Positions 1-12,103 of a DNA stretch of 64,000 nucleotides are shown piece by piece. Origin of the DNA: Argentina anserina (lineage: Eukaryota; Streptophyta; Magnoliopsida; Rosales; Rosaceae); NCBI RefSeq assembly GCF_933775445.1, contig NC_065877.1, forward strand, positions 33,926,694 through 33,990,693, given 5' to 3'. Position 1 is the first letter of the stretch, and the number at the start of each line of letters is the position of its first letter. The notes under the pieces were generated by a model. That model had not been told where the DNA came from. It saw only the letters and a program-made list of their open reading frames with translations, and did not search any database. A program made the translations under genes and the position numbers.

Positions 1-2412
1 TTTCTCTCTTTCGTCAGGGATTATATGCTGGTTGGAAAGTGTAAGCAACAAAGGAGAGCCACGAGTGTCGAGAAAGGACAAGGCTAGGCATATTCTAATT
101 TCTGAGGTATGTGATTTGCATTCTAATAGCATGATTCTATTGCTAATGTTATCATACGTATGTGAAAATTTACATGTGTATATTCTAGATCTATTCTTGT
201 TTGTGACTATACGGTGATATAAGTTTGTCGGTATGTATGTTTGTTTGCCTGAGATTATATGTATACTTTTTGGTGTTTAAAGATTAATTGTAGTTAAGGT
301 GGGTGTTATTAATGGAAAAAATGTGTTTTGTGTAGTTGACATTGAATCTCGTAGAGACGAGTGTTCAGGCGAATTAAAGTGTCTAAGAGAGTCGAATACC
401 GAGGAGACTAACAAAACGTTTGTGCCTTTGGAAAAAACACGGGCCGGCCTAGCTATGTAGTTGTTTGTATTACAGTATTACTCAAAAAGTTATTTAAATC
501 ACGATTTTGTGAGAGACTATTCTCTACCAAGAGGTGTTCAGCTCTCCCTTGTTATTCTTTTTCTTCTGGGTGAGTTTGAACCGAGAGTGATATTTGAATA
601 TAATTAACTCAGAAGATTTCTCCTAAAATAATATTTTTGTTCCTTTTCAATTATTGAATATATTTTCCTTATCTTTTGAGACACAAATGAAGTGTTACTC
701 GGGTTGGGACGTGTATTTGAAAATGATATTGTTGAAAGAAGTCGCAATAATGGAGAGCTAGGGTTTTGGAATCATTAAACAAAACAGTCGGTATTTTTTC
801 ATGAGAATGAAAAGCAGCGAGGTCTAGTTACTCTAGAGTTCATTTTTGGTTGTTCTTTTGGGTCCAAAGTTTCTGTTTCTGGTTTCTGTTGCCTTCTGGG
901 TTTTCACAACCCAACCGTGTTTATATCAAGATTTGCACAGAGGTCCTCGTCCTCTCTTTAATGTCTCCATCTCTATTCTTCAATCGCAAAAGACAAACTT
1001 CATGCACACGAACCGATGCACCGTTTACAGTACTTGATCATCTAAATGTGATTTAATATAGGCTACGTACCAAATTATAAATACAGCTTTCAAACTATTA
1101 ACAGAGCACAGGATGAGCCTGTGTATGAGAAACACCCTTTTAGTAGTGTAATAGTGTAAAGAGAATTTAGAGTCTTGTATGCAGTCTTTGTGTTCTGTGT
1201 TCACAATTTTCACGCTCTACAATTCACATTAACCTCACTTGGAAAGAAAAGTAATTCATTCGTCTTCTTTTTTATTGTTAAGAAAAAGAATTTCCACCTT
1301 CGGTAGCGTCCGCTATTTGGTAACATGCCTGACCAATTTTTACTTGTTCTTTCTTCTTCTCAGTACTTAGTTTTCCACGAAAAACACAGTCAGTGACACG
1401 CTTAAGAATGTTGTTCATTTTACTAAATCATTGAAGAAACATGATCAAGATCTTCAATATATAAAAGGGTAATATTGGAGTTGGAATTTATTTATCTTGT
1501 TGCGAGAAGCCAACACCTCAATGATACTGAATCAATTGATGTGATTAGCAGAAAACTAAGACTTGTTTAGATCCTAACTCGCATAAAGCAACCATATTTT
1601 GGAACAATCCTAATCAATATCAATCCAAGTCCTTTTCTTTTATTTGCATTCCCATATATACCCTCATCAAGACTAAAACCAGAGATATATAGCCTCGTAC
1701 AGAACAATGCCTCAAAAGTGTGATCGGAAAATAGGCTACACAAACAAGACTAAAACGACCATTCCTTGGGGGTATAGGGTCTACCAAATTAACAGTCCAA
1801 AAAGTCAATAGTACAGTAGTGTCTAGGAATTACAGTCCACTAACTTGAAACTTGCAGTTAGAATGGAACCAAAAACAAACAGACTCTCTCTCTCTCTCTC
1901 CACTTATTCACATGGTAACCAAGGGAGCTGTCTTGTTCTGGTTTTTGTAATTCCATTTAGCAGATCTTGCTCAACAACATGTGAAGGGATTAGAATTGGG
2001 AGTCACTTTACTATTTGGTCCAATTGGGTGCTGTGCATGAGCCCTTTCGTTACATTTTACATTTACGCCTTTCAAGTTTTAACCAACAATGTCCACAATC
2101 TACGCTCATGGATTAACTTCTGGGCGTAGAAAGATTTGCAGTGTCCTTAACACCGCATCAAAAATAATCTTTAATTTTATTTTGAGCAGCGGAAATTCTT
2201 CTATGCACCGAGCTGCACTCGTTTTAACCTTGAGAAGTGTTACACAGTTTTTACGTTATTCAAATTTTCTGAGTAAGAGGGGGTACTTCAACCTTAGATT
2301 AAGGTCCCTCAATCTGTATACGGTGCATGGATTTGGCCAATATGTCCCTCCCTATCCTTCTTCTCTCTCTATTCATATGGTGGTTGGCGCTTGAGGCCTG
2401 AGCAAAATAGCC
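1..2412. other. intergenic, no gene recognised
   Basis: I see no convincing gene in the first 2.4 kb. Open frames are at most about 100 codons and resemble no family I know. A short CT run lies near 1882-1900. The last few hundred bases are the promoter region of the downstream P450. Confidence 0.5.
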
Positions 2413-2420
2413 TATATATA
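2413..2420 (+). promoter_or_regulatory. TATA box of the CYP85A gene
   Basis: TATATATA at 2413-2420 lies about 90 bp before the P450 start codon at 2510, the usual spacing for a plant TATA box with a short 5' UTR. Confidence 0.6.
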
Positions 2421-2509
2421 TGCTGTGCACACTTGGCTATCTCAAAAACTAGAGCATGCTCTTAAACCATTGACTGCTCTCTCACCTTTCTTCTCTCATC
2501 AGAGCATCA

Positions 2510-4975
2510 ATGGCTGTGTTTGTGGTGGTACTACTCTCTGTGCTCTTTGTGCTCTGTTTCTGCTCTGCTTTGCTAAGATGGAATGAGGTGAGGTACAGGA
2601 AGAAGGGTCTCCCTCCAGGCACAATGGGCTGGCCAGTCTTTGGGGAAACCACAGAGTTCCTCAAGCAAGGCCCGAGCTTCATGAAAAACCAGAGAGCTAG
2701 GTAAGTATTCTTGCTTTGGCTCACCTGGCGTTTCTTTCTCCTCTGTTTCTCCTCTGTTTTCAGTAGCTTTGGTTTTGTTTGCTTTCTCAACTCTGGTTGT
2801 TTGCGACAGATATGGTAGTTTTTTCAAATCCCACATACTTGGGTGTCCTACTGTGGTTTCCATGGATCCAGAGGTAAACATATACATCTTAATGAACGAA
2901 GCTAAAGGCCTCGTTCCCGGGTACCCACAGTCGATGTTAGATATCTTAGGCAAGAGTAACATTGCAGCTGTTCATGGCTCCACTCACAAGTACATGAGAG
3001 GGGCATTGCTTGGCCTCATTAACCCAACCATGATCAGAGACCAGATTTTACCAAAGATTGATGTCTTCATGAGAGCCCACCTCAGTGGTTGGGGCAATCA
3101 AGTCATCAACATCCAAGAAAAGACCAAAGAGGTTTGTGTGGCGAAGAAGAAAATTCATGTGCTGTTTTTCACACTTGGTATTAGCGCAATTTCTGATGTT
3201 GTTTCAACTGGTTTATGCAGATGGCGCTTCTTTCATCGCTTAAACAGATTGCAGGCATTGAATCAAGCTCGATAACTCAGTCATTTAAAAGCGAGTTCTT
3301 CAAGCTTGTCTTGGGAACTCTCTCATTGCCTATAGATCTTCCTGGCACAAATTATCGCCGGGGATTTCAGGTATGTAACGTCACCAATTACATTACTTTC
3401 GTGTAATATAATCGGGTGCTTTGTGAGGTTTATGGAAGATGTAATAATTGAGAGTTTAACCATGTTATGCAGGCGAGGAAGAATATTGTTAACATGTTGG
3501 AGCAGCTGATAGAGGAAAGAAGGGCTTCTTCTCCAGGGGAAGTCCACCAAGACATGCTTGGTGGTTTGATGAGAAATGATGATCAGAACAGGTACAATCT
3601 CACGGATGAAGAAATAATCGATCATATCATCACGATCATGTATTCGGGCTATGAGACTGTTTCGACAACATCAATGATGGCGGTTAAGTACCTTCATGAT
3701 CACCCAGAAGCGCTCGAAGAACTCAGAGTAAGTTTAAAAAGATGTAATTCTTTTAGTATGTGTTACATTTGTCACGCTGTTTTACTAACTGTAAATTTTA
3801 CTATTACCAGAAAGAACATTTGGCAATCAGAGCCAGAAAATTGCCCGAGGATCCCATCGACTGGAATGACCTAAAATCAATGCGGTTTACTCGTGCGGTA
3901 AGAGATCATTCCCAAGATTTTTGTTCATCATTTGTTTTATTGATCATAGTAATTTTTTTTTAATAAACTCTTGCATTTTACTGCAGGTGATATTTGAGAC
4001 CTCAAGATTAGCTACTATTGTAAATGGGGTTCTGAGGAAAACCACTCAAGATATGGAACTAAATGGTGAGTAGGTTAAGCTGGAAAGTTTCACAAGCATA
4101 TAAGATACAGATATAAATATATATTCATATATTTCTGGGTTGTAATATGTTTATGGGCTCAAGAAACTGTTTGCAGCTAGCATTACATTATTGGCACTTT
4201 TTGGCAAAATTATGAGGAACCAGTGGATAGACACGACTCAATGATTTACAATGGCATTTTATACCAAAACAGCTAGACAATACATTAAAGAACAATTCTT
4301 CAGAAGATGGAAATGCCCTTGTTTTTCTTTATTTCTCTGACATCAAGAAAATTTGAGTTGCATTTTGAACATGAAATTAATGGCTGGGAATCTTGATAAG
4401 ATTTTTGGTGGACCATTGCTTGGAATAATTCCTAATCACAGCTATTCTTGAATTGCTTGAACAGGGTTCTTGATACCAAAAGGATGGAGAATCTATGTTT
4501 ATACAAGAGAGACTAACTACGATTCGTTTACGTACCCTGATCCATTAACCTTCAATCCATGGAGATGGATGGTGAGTTTCACTGTGACTCTAATTTCATG
4601 TAAATGTATCAGATCATTTTCTAGTCATAGTGTTAATCATTTTCTTGTCTTGAAAATGCAGGATAAGAGCAAGGAATCTCAGACGTTTTTATTTGGGGCA
4701 GGCACTAGGCTTTGTCCAGGAAAGGAGTTAGGAATAGCAGAAATTTCTACATTCCTACACTACTTTGTAACTAGTTACCGGTCAGTGACTTAAAAACCGA
4801 AATCAAAACCTGTAATTTTCCGATTACAATATAACTATCATTTGGTTTGTTTAGCTAATGGTTTTTATTTGATCTATTTTGCAGATGGGAAGAAGTTGGA
4901 GGAGATAAACTGATGAAGTTTCCAAGAGTAGAAGCACCAAATGGACTGCACCTTAGGGTTTCTAATCTGACCTGA
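2510..4975 (+). CDS. CYP85A: CYP85A cytochrome P450 (brassinosteroid C-6 oxidase)
   Basis: The CYP85A family oxidises 6-deoxocastasterone to castasterone in the ER, and some members go on to brassinolide. I place nine exons: 2510-2700, 2810-3131, 3221-3370, 3473-3727, 3811-3897, 3987-4065, 4465-4571, 4662-4780 and 4885-4975. All introns are GT-AG and the phases join to a 466-residue protein, the usual length for the family. Visible landmarks are an N-terminal membrane anchor (about 1-22), the proline-rich hinge KKGLPPGTMGWP, the I-helix SGYETVSTTS (about 278-287), the K-helix ETSR (339-342), FNPWRW, and the haem loop FLFGAGTRLCPG with the iron ligand Cys415. The close match to CYP85A1/A2 along the whole chain makes the subfamily nearly certain. 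The sequence does not show whether it catalyses the final Baeyer-Villiger step. No break is seen. Confidence 0.95.
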
Positions 4976-6783
4976 GTTTATAATAAACAGTATCCACCGA
5001 AAAGACAATTAACTATGGGTAATTATAAGAGTTTATTTTGTTCAAACCTCAGTACCAAACTAAGCCTAATTAGTTTGTATAAACCAGTATATAGCAGCAG
5101 CATTTCAGAGAGAGATTTGTTTTTTATGAAGGTGTATGATAACGTGCTAACACATTAGAAGATCAGCATTTTCCTTTTGTCAGCTACTGTTCTGATGTAA
5201 TCGATCACAGAGACTATTATAAAACCCTGTGCATTTAAACTGTCTTTAGAGCAGTAGAATTGAATTCTTCATGAAAATTCTAATGTTCTATAGTACGACT
5301 AGGGATTAAGCACTGGACCAATCCAATTGCCCTAGCTCCGGATTTTCATTACTCCAGACTCCAGCACGCTACATAATATTCATATAGAAATTGATAAAAT
5401 GGTGGAGACGGACTACATACCTGTGTTTCGGGATTTGAGAATTTGACACAATGTAGCTTTAAGTGGCTTTGAAGCGAATCTGATAATTCTTGATTAGAAC
5501 AGTTTGAGCAATCTCAATTCTCAAATCAGAGTTCGAAAACTCCTATTGCCAACTTTGGAATTTTCTACCTCTGAATTGAATATAACAGTTTTCAGATATC
5601 ATGTGTCACTCACTCTGATCAACCAACACTTGATTCTTCAAGATTTCTAGGTCAAATCTGATAACAATGGCAGATTTTGGGCTGAAATCAAGTGAAGCCC
5701 ATAAAGATGAAGCCTAATTCCAAAATGTAACGCCCTTATTTTGGGCTAATGAAATCGCTAGTTTTTTCCCCTTCAGTTCATTTAGAATTTTTTTTTGACT
5801 GTACAGGTTTTAGAGTTTAGGATAGCACAAACGTTACCGGTTGGGTTCGGAATTTGCGAATCCCAGTCCGGTCTCCTTTCAAGTTTCAATCACTATGATT
5901 CGGGGAAATGAATTATCTACCGTTTATTAGTCGGAAATAATCTCAAATGATCAGAATCACTGACAAGTCTAGGTCAAATTGAATCCTGGTTCTTGGGTCT
6001 AGAATCTAGATAGTACTGTATTTGGTCATTAAAATCTTGTTATGAAACGTAAAGAAGGTGAGGGCTGCTTAGCATGAACATATATAGCCCAACCCAATGT
6101 GATCGCACGTGTCCCAAACTTCAAGTTAAGGCAATTGATTTCACTAATCACTCCCTAGTTGTTAGGACGCAAACAGACGACGACTAGGGAGCTAATCCCA
6201 CACGCTCCTTTCATATTACTTTGGGATCTTTCACGTTTTCACTACTATCAAATGCAAATTTGCTAAATTGTGGCATATGCCACGAGATTTCCATTCATAG
6301 TCTCTCAGATTGTGTACATATCTATTATAGTCTTCGTTACCTTATATTATAATTTAATTACCGAATGGTTCATTTTTAAGCCATCTATCGAAAATTGCCT
6401 TTGATGTTTGATCACTTCGCTAGCTACATGCAAACCGTTCACGCAAACACATACAAGTTAACGACTTTGATGATCAAAGTCATCAAACCCTTCCACTCTA
6501 TCCCAACCTAGCCTTCTAATACTAGTACCACTCATCCATGCAAGAGTCCTCTTAATCCGTGACCTAAACCTATGCGCATGTTTGTGGTGGAAGATGCAAA
6601 GAACTTGGACCTTGTTAAACACAATACTCAACCTCATAATCCCCTAGAGTCTTTCCCAATCAATCACACTCTCTCCCTCTCCTCTCCCTTTGAACAATTC
6701 CATTGACCCTTTAAATCTCGGACACGTTCCCTCTTTGCCCTATTAACACCCCACCACTCGTGCCGCACTCTCCGCCCTCCTCG
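4976..6783. other. intergenic between P450 and RGP genes
   Basis: This 1.8-kb stretch holds the P450 3' UTR (an AATAAA-like signal just after the stop) and the RGP promoter region. At 5727 there is a TGTAACGCCC start resembling plant LTR ends, but no partner end or target duplication was found. A CACGTG core occurs near 6105. No coding region is recognised. Confidence 0.5.
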
Positions 6784-6823
6784 CACGTGCCAACCACGAC
6801 CCCCTTCATGGCTCCATTTATAT
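6784..6823 (+). promoter_or_regulatory. G-box and TATA of the RGP gene
   Basis: A CACGTG G-box core at 6784-6789 is followed by a TATA-like ATTTATAT at 6816-6823, about 95 bp before the start codon at 6916. G-boxes bind bZIP and bHLH factors in plants. Use of this one is inferred only from its position. Confidence 0.45.
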
Positions 6824-6915
6824 CAAAAAATCCTTCCCACAACTCAACAGATCAAACCCTCGAACTATCCCATTCTCTCTCTCCTTCTCTCTGATCTCTG
6901 TGTTTGTTCCGCACA

Positions 6916-8667
6916 ATGGTGACTCCGACCCATTTACTAAAGGATGAGCTCGACATTGTGATCCCGACCATCCGAAACCTCGACTTCCTCGAGATGTGGA
7001 GGCCCTTCCTCCAACCCTACCATCTCATCATCGTCCAGGACGGCGATCCGACCAAGACCATCAAGGTCCCAGAGGGCTTTGATTATGAACTCTACAACCG
7101 TAACGACATTAACAGAATGCTCGGCCCTCGCTCTAGTTGCATTTCCTTCAAGGACTCCGCTTGCCGTTGCTTCGGTTATATGGTCTCCAAGAAGAAGTAC
7201 ATCTTCACCATTGACGATGACTGCTTTGTGAGTCCCCTTCTCCTCTGATGTTTTTTGTTATCTGCGTTTTGTTTGATTTTTCTTAAACGCCATGGATTTC
7301 AGATTCCATTAATTATTGATCAAAAGATCACAGGGTGACTGCATTGCAATAGTGATCACATTCTCATAGGCATTATATGAAGATTCAATTGTACACAACG
7401 CAGATATCACCATTGCTTATATAGTATATTTTGAGATTTTTAGGTCTGATTGCATTGAGTTTTTGTTGGAACTTGGAAGCAGTTTATCACTGGTACTGTT
7501 TTCATGCGAAACGGAGTACGTGTTGTTGGTTGTACCATAATGCAACTTGCCTGCGTGTTTTGGTCCCTTATTTTTGAACTACCGACACGTTGTTTGCACT
7601 ACAAGTTTCAAATACAGTTTTTTATGTGATGGTGCAGTCCTTGGGTTTATTCAAATCCTGTGTCACTGATCGTGGTTTTTCTGTTTTGGTGTGATGTAAT
7701 GTTCTTAGGTTGCACAAGACCCTTCTGGGAAACTAGTAAATGCACTGGAGCAGCACATCAAGAACCTCCTCTGCCCATCCACCCCATTTTTCTTCAACAC
7801 TCTCTATGACCCTTTCAGGGAGGGTGCGGATTTCGTCCGTGGATACCCTTTCAGTCTCCGCGAGGGTGTCCCAACTGCTGTTTCTCACGGTCTTTGGCTC
7901 AACATCCCCGATTATGATGCACCTACTCAGCTTGTGAAGCCTCTTGAGAGGAACACCAGGTAGGCATTTCCTTTAATTAGAATGCAAGTATATATTAATT
8001 CTCATATTTGTATGTGTTATATATATGATAATGTGATATGATGCTGACCGTTGAGCTTATGATTCCTAAGGTATGTGGATGCTGTTCTGACAATTCCAAA
8101 GGGCACCCTGTTCCCCATGTGTGGTATGAACTTGGCTTTCGACCGTGATCTCATCGGCCCTGCAATGTACTTCGGACTCATGGGTGATGGCCAGCCAATT
8201 GGACGTTACGATGATATGTGGGCTGGCTGGTGTATCAAGGTCCCTTTACCTCTTTCTTTCGCTTCATTCGAGCTTTTTATGCTACTATTGTGTATTAACA
8301 AGCAGTGTGGTTTGTGAATAAATGTGTATAGGTGATCTGTGATCATTTGGGGCTGGGAGTTAAGACAGGTCTGCCTTACATCTATCACAGCAAAGCCAGT
8401 AACCCATTTGTAAACCTGAGGAAGGAATACAAAGGCATATTCTGGCAGGAAGAGATCATCCCTTTCTTCCAGGCCGCTGTTCTCCCCAAGGACTGCACCA
8501 CTGTGCAAGCTTGCTACGTCGAACTGTCCAAGCAGGTGAAGGACAAGCTCGGTAAGGTTGATCCCTACTTCGACAAACTGGCTGATGCCATGATCACATG
8601 GATTGAAGCTTGGGATGAGCTCAACCCAAACGGCCCTGGTGCTAAAGCCAATGGCAAGGCCAAATAA
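6916..8667 (+). CDS. RGP: reversibly glycosylated polypeptide / UDP-arabinopyranose mutase
   Basis: This family interconverts UDP-arabinopyranose and UDP-arabinofuranose at the cytosolic face of the Golgi and supplies arabinofuranose for wall polysaccharides. Four exons, 6916-7227, 7709-7959, 8071-8239 and 8332-8667, join in frame with GT-AG introns to 355 residues, close to the 350-360 usual for class 1 RGPs. The start is the ATG at 6916, which gives the typical short N-terminus before [16 protein letters not shown]. The DDD motif expected to bind metal and nucleotide-sugar lies at about residues 100-102 at the end of exon 1. The segment GYPFSLREG holds Arg155, matching the arginine that is reversibly glycosylated in studied UAMs. 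The tail is short and Gly/Lys/Ala-rich. No damage is seen. Confidence 0.95.
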
Positions 8668-9384
8668 ATAAAGTTTTGTTTTTACACACTGATAAATGAT
8701 TCAACTCCTATTGCTCTTATACTACTGTACTTCGCATTTTCAGTAGCATAGTCACTGTATCTTTTATTTTCCTGAGCCATTTTGTTCAGGGCTTATATTT
8801 TCGGCAGATGTAACTATTTATTAACTTCGTCCAATGAGAATAGTGCAATAAAAAATATATGTAGTCGGTTTAGCATTTCATTCATGTATGTCTGTCTTAT
8901 AAATTATGAGAGACGGAAAAATATACAACAGTCCCCTATTGGAAATCATGGATTTCAATTTTGATTCCATCCATTGTTAATGGTAGAACATCATGCGTAG
9001 TTGCATACAACTGTATTTCTGGACTTGAATGGTATAATCGATTACTGTTTGTGAAGCAAATTTTTTTTATTTTATCTAAATGCATGTCTTGATCATAGAT
9101 GCATAAATTACAACAGACATGAGAACGAGAACACAATCAACACTTCACTACCCATTACATTCAACTTGTAGCGGATTACAATTTAGAAATTTGTACAATC
9201 AACAGGTTCCCTACAGGAATCTGCATACAACAGTGCACGCAATAGACTCATGCAATCCACAAGTTGGCATCAGCAGCACAATTGAGTCCATCCAGTTACA
9301 TTGTGGAAGCACTTCAACAGAAAGAGTGGCTTGCAGAAAGTAAACTAATCCCTAATCTTAGCGTTGATGCATTGTGAGACGAGT
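8668..9384. other. intergenic between convergent genes
   Basis: This holds the RGP 3' UTR (AATAAATAAAG just after the stop) and the 3' flank of the COBRA-like gene on the other strand. Nothing else is recognised. Confidence 0.5.
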
Positions 9385-10601
9385 TCAAGCATAAGCATAT
9401 GTAAATGCAAAGGTCAGTGCACAAATCATGATCAGAGTAAGCAGAGAGATATACTGTCGAGAACCAGCATTTGGCAAATATGGAAATGTGTCTGGAGGTG
9501 GCATTACACATGTATCACCATTGAAAGAGATCCTTCTCGGGAAAGCCCAGCCCTTCTCGAAAGTGAAAGTTGCTGGACTCTTCCGGGAAAGCAGCTCTGA
9601 TTGCACATTACCAGAAGGCCCAGATTGCATCAGCATATCGTTGTAGAACTTAATTCCCCACAGCATTGCGGTATCATCTGTTAGAAAGAAAAACAAGATT
9701 ACAAATCCCCACTTGGAAGCTCCTAATATATGTAAGCAAGGATGAGCACGATGTAAATAAGTTCTAAAATATCATCAAACACTTCAAGTACCAGCCAGCT
9801 TTCATAAAAGAGTAACACACTGAAAGCAGAGAAGTGACAGAATGAAAGTAACTACTGATAACGTACTTATGGTTCCATAAGGGGTCAATGACTTTGAGTT
9901 GAAGCTGAAAATTTGGGTCAGATTATCAAAATTTGGATGCTGGATGACCAAATTCCAATCCGAGTAATTCCTCCTGTAATCAAAGTTTGTAACTGTAACC
10001 TTGACTCGCCAGTATTCTCTGTAATTCAGCTTGACATGCCAATGAACTCTGATTGGGCACATATGGCGAGTACATCGAACTAGAGGCAAATTCTTGTCAG
10101 CACCCAAAACAACTGAAGCCAAATACGGAGACTTCAGACTGGAAATAAAGGAAGATGGTAAATGTCTAATGGAGTATCCAGGAGAAAATTGTCTTGTATT
10201 TCATGTAGAAAAAGTTCAAAATTAAAGATGGCTTATGGTTGAGGGAACTCACTTTACACAGCTTCCTGGATGACTTAGGTTGTTTTGGCAGCCACATGAA
10301 CATGTTGGACAGGGCACTACTGTGTCATTGTAGAACGAAGACAGTGAAACACAGCAAGCAGGAGTTTTTTGAGCAGAAATTGTGAATATGTGCATGTCAA
10401 CATCCATGTCACTGCCATTAGTGCCATATAACAGTTTTAGGTTAAGACAAACTATTTCTTAGCAAACTACTCGAACTTTAAGAGATATCTGAAATTTTAA
10501 CTACTTACTCATGACTTGAGTGACTCGCCTTTTATCTGGAGAAAAGTATCTAGTTGGTTTGACTACTCCTGCAGCACCACAAGTGTACCCTGGTCCAGGT
10601 C

Positions 10602-10606
10602 CATCC
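10602..10606. repeat. target site duplication, left copy (CATCC)
   Basis: CATCC directly precedes the LTR terminus TGTAACTACC at 10607. An identical CATCC follows the opposite terminus at 24232-24236. Five-base duplications are usual for Ty3/gypsy insertion. Confidence 0.9.
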
Positions 10607-11399
10607 TGTAACTACCCCAAAATTTCGAGCTTAAAAACTCAAAATTCTAAAGTCGTTAAACACCAAATAATCTCAAATAAATCGAAATCATTAAAGTGTA
10701 ACAGCGGATCAATTCTGAGTTCTCAATACAACTCAGTCAACCAATTATTACAACCCAAATTTATAATCCATACATAAAATGGAAATGTAATAATCCTCAC
10801 AAATCACTCACAAATCTCACAAATGAAATTACACAACTTCTCACACACAAACCCACGCTAAAACCTCACCACAAGTAGGATAAGAACGACTTCAAGCCTC
10901 TGTAGTCGTCACTCAACCCCCACTAATCAGCACCTGCAGAATTATCCCCTACACCATCGAATTGGTGCACCGGGATTGTAAACACAAACCCGGTAAGCTT
11001 ATAGCTCGTATGAGTAAAATCAAAATATAATTCGCATATCAAAATATACGAAAGATCACAAACAACAAATATAAATGCCCCCATGAGCCAATGGTCAGCC
11101 CATCTGGTTGACCCACAGAAATGTGAAATAAAAAGCTCATGAGGAAATTAAGTAACCCTTCTGGTTACCCAATGCATTTATAATACGGGTACCAAGAACG
11201 CTGGTACACATCTGTTACCCCTCTCGTAATACACCGTTGATATTGGATAGCCACCCGCTACCCAACATCCAAAATACACCGAGTACCCATGAGCAGATAA
11301 CCACCCGTTACCTCGCATGCAGTACTAAGGCAGACAGACTAGAGCTCTAACTGTATCGTAACTTTCGCCCGGCCAAAGGCTAGGTTCCGACTTGCCAAA

Positions 11400-11675
11400 C
11401 ACGTACAATAATCTCACATCATATTGTACCAATCACGTCCGAAGACAAATCAACATTTTAACAATCTCAATGTTAAAAATCACGTACAATAATCTCACAT
11501 CATATTGTACCAAAAATCATGTCCGAAGACAAATCAACATTTTAACAATCTCAATGTTAAAATCACGTACAATAATCTCACATCATATTGTACCAAAAAT
11601 CATGTCCGAAGACAAATCAACATTTTAACAAACTCAATGTTAAAATCACGTACAATAATCTCACATCATATTGTA
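11400..11675. repeat. 83-bp tandem repeat in the outer solo LTR
   Basis: About 3.4 copies of an 82-83 bp unit begin at about 11400, 11481, 11564 and 11647. Each starts CACGTACAATAATCTCACAT and ends in a run of ATTTTAACAATCTCAATGTT. The inner LTRs hold only one degenerate copy of this block, so the expansion is specific to the outer LTR. Confidence 0.85.
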
Positions 11676-12103
11676 CAAATCAAAATCACATGCTCGATAT
11701 TTAAATCTCGTCATCGAAATGACATAAATCACGATAAAATCATAACAGTATATTATATAGCAAACTATATATATATATGTACATATTTACCATTTATACA
11801 ATATATATATAATCCATTATATCGTATACATGTCATATTTCATAAACACGTCCGAAGACAAAAACTCGTCCGAAGACAAAACTCGTCCGAAGACAAAACA
11901 TTTTAACAAACTCATGTTAAAACCACGTACAATAATCACACCTCATATTGTACAAAAATCACATCACATGCTCAACATTTAATTCTCGTCATTCGAAATG
12001 ACCAATTCCAACGAATTCATAACAGTATATAATATAGCAAACTATATATATATGTACTTATTACCATTTATACGATATATACGTAATCCACTATATTGTA
12101 TAC

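Noticed and set aside
5727..5760. TGTAACGCCC start resembling an LTR terminus
   Set aside because: No matching CA end, partner copy or target duplication was found nearby.
9428..9646. Plus-strand frame opposite the last COBRA exon
   Set aside because: It is a shadow of the conserved COBRA C-terminus on the minus strand.
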